Assembly (NCBI GenBank): GCA_903847545.1
Contig: CAINDZ010000245.1
Location: 1 to 6,475 of the forward strand
Length of the DNA: 6,475 nt
Direction of reading: 5' to 3'
Source of the DNA: an uncultured bacterium
GTDB lineage: Bacteria; Krumholzibacteriota; Krumholzibacteriia; LZORAL124-64-63
The translations under genes and the position numbers were made by a program. Below are positions 5,576 to 6,475 of the stretch, piece after piece (the stretch's first letter is position 1; each line of letters starts with the position of its first letter). The notes below the pieces were generated by a model. The model ran no database searches, was not told the DNA's origin, and was given only the letters and a program-made list of their open reading frames with translations.

Positions 5576-6475
5576 CGCGCCTCGCCGGCGGTGCGCGTGT
5601 CCACCGTCACCGAGGCCGACAGGCCCAGGCGCAGGCGCGACAGCTGCGGGTCGCCCGCATCCAGCGCGATGCGCACCGGCAGCCGCTGCACGATCTTCAC
5701 CCAGTTGCCGCTGGCGTTCTCGGGCGGCAGCAGCGCGAACGCGCTGCCGGTGCCGGCGCTGAGCGTGGCCACCCTGCCCTTGAACTCGTGCCCGGCCACG
5801 GCGTCGACCTCGACGCTCACGGGCTGGCCGACGTTGATGCGCTGCAGTTGCGTCTCCTTGAAGTTGGCCTCGACCCAGACATGCTCGCCGCCCAGGGGCG
5901 CGATGCGGCACAGCGGCTGGCCCGCGGCGATCACCTGGCCGACCTGCGCCGACTTGTCGGCGACGACGCCGGTGGCCGGCGCCGTGACCTGGCAGTAGGA
6001 ACGCTGCAGCAGCGCCAGGTCGCGGTCGGCGCGCACCTTGGCCAGCGCCTCGCGGTCGACGTCCAGGCGCGCCCGCGCGGCCTGCAGCGCCTTCTGCGCC
6101 GAGGCCACCTGCGCGTCGGCGACGGCGGCGGCTGTGGCGGCCTGCTCGGACTGCCGCGCGGGGGCCGACCCGCGGCCGCTGAGGGCCGCGTAGCGGTCGC
6201 GGTCGGCGCGGGCCTGCGCGGCCTGGCTGCGGGCGACGGCGACCTGGGCCTCGGCGCCGGCGATCTGCGCCTCGTCCAGCACGAGCGTCGCCTCGGCCTT
6301 GGCCAGTTCGGCCTCGGTGCGCAGCACCGCGGCGTCGAAGTCGCGCTCGTCCAGGTGCGCGATGACCTGGCCCTCCTGCACGACCTCGTTCTCGCGGAAC
6401 GACACCTCGACCAGCTGGCCGGGCACGCGGCTGGCGACCGTCGAGACGTCGCCGCCCACGTACGCGTTCTCGGTC
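5572..6475 (-). CDS. emrA: EmrA/HlyD-family membrane fusion protein (periplasmic adaptor), 5'-truncated by the window edge
   Basis: The frame is open to the window end, leaving about 300 residues of a family near 350-400. The N-terminal cytoplasmic tail and membrane anchor lie outside. An in-frame GTG at 6459 is not the start, because it sits within the family's conserved TENAYVGGDV entry strand. Numbered from the first complete codon (6474), the first half of the lipoyl-like domain is about 12-45 (VASRVPGQLVEV, LDERDF). An Ala/Arg/Asp-rich coiled-coil hairpin spans about 46-155. The second lipoyl half is about 160-192 (VTAPATGVVADKS), and the beta-barrel and proximal domain run from about 197 to 295. 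EmrA hallmarks are NFKETQL (204-210), FALLPPENASGNWVKIVQR (246-264) and the final LRLGLSASVTV. It bridges the EmrB-type pump encoded immediately downstream (4-bp overlap) to a TolC-like outer-membrane channel not seen here, which implies a Gram-negative envelope. Confidence 0.95.
   Translation of the reverse strand, partial: TENAYVGGDVSTVASRVPGQLVEVSFRENEVVQEGQVIAHLDERDFDAAVLRTEAELAKAEATLVLDEAQIAGAEAQVAVARSQAAQARADRDRYAALSGRGSAPARQSEQAATAAAVADAQVASAQKALQAARARLDVDREALAKVRADRDLALLQRSYCQVTAPATGVVADKSAQVGQVIAAGQPLCRIAPLGGEHVWVEANFKETQLQRINVGQPVSVEVDAVAGHEFKGRVATLSAGTGSAFALLPPENASGNWVKIVQRLPVRIALDAGDPQLSRLRLGLSASVTVDTRTAGEAR

Noticed and set aside
3980..5998. A 672-codon open frame on the plus strand, antisense to the EmrB-type gene and part of the EmrA gene.
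   Set aside because: The translation is dominated by Arg, Gln, His and Asp, with no domain or membrane pattern. It lies opposite two clearly recognised genes. Long antisense open frames are expected at this GC content because stop codons are rare.
6457..6459. GTG as a possible start of the EmrA-type gene.
   Set aside because: The in-frame TENAY just upstream is part of the family's conserved entry strand. A protein starting here would lack the membrane anchor.

Overview
The window is GC-rich (clearly above two-thirds G+C) and almost entirely coding. It holds six genes in two convergent groups, with no RNA genes, mobile elements or CRISPR. The best taxonomic clue is the C-terminus of the secreted protease. 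It has a 'GPNPF' strand followed by 'WNGRDGSGRRLPSGVYVWR', the FlgD-like/Por-sorting-like Ig fold typical of FCB-superphylum bacteria, including GC-rich candidate phyla such as Eisenbacteria or Krumholzibacteriota. That placement is an inference from one domain, composition and gene style, not a phylogenetic result.

The plus-strand block (1-3562) has three tightly overlapping genes. The first is the 3' part of an FAD-dependent L-2-hydroxyglutarate oxidase (LhgO/L2HGDH family). The second is a PAP2-superfamily protein with an N-terminal Tat motif and altered PAP2 signature residues. The third is a 637-residue secreted serine protease of the lysyl endopeptidase (Achromobacter protease I) type, with a propeptide and a long C-terminal extension of two beta-type domains. 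The overlaps are 4 bp (ATGA) and 7 bp (ATGCTGA), so the three are probably co-transcribed, although no shared pathway is evident.

The minus-strand block (6475-3573) reads EmrA-type membrane fusion protein (5' end outside the window), then EmrB-type DHA2 MFS exporter (4-bp ATGA overlap), then a small DUF423 membrane protein 35 bp downstream. EmrA and EmrB should form the inner-membrane and periplasmic parts of a tripartite drug efflux pump. The outer-membrane channel and any regulator are not in the window. The two blocks converge with 10 bp between stop codons, over a GC-rich hairpin that lacks a T tract.

Nothing here is a wholly new system. The most interesting points are in the protease. 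It keeps the lysine-specificity aspartate, yet has only three lysines in the whole precursor, one of them just before the predicted mature domain. The non-canonical Tat-PAP2 protein encoded directly upstream is the second point of interest.
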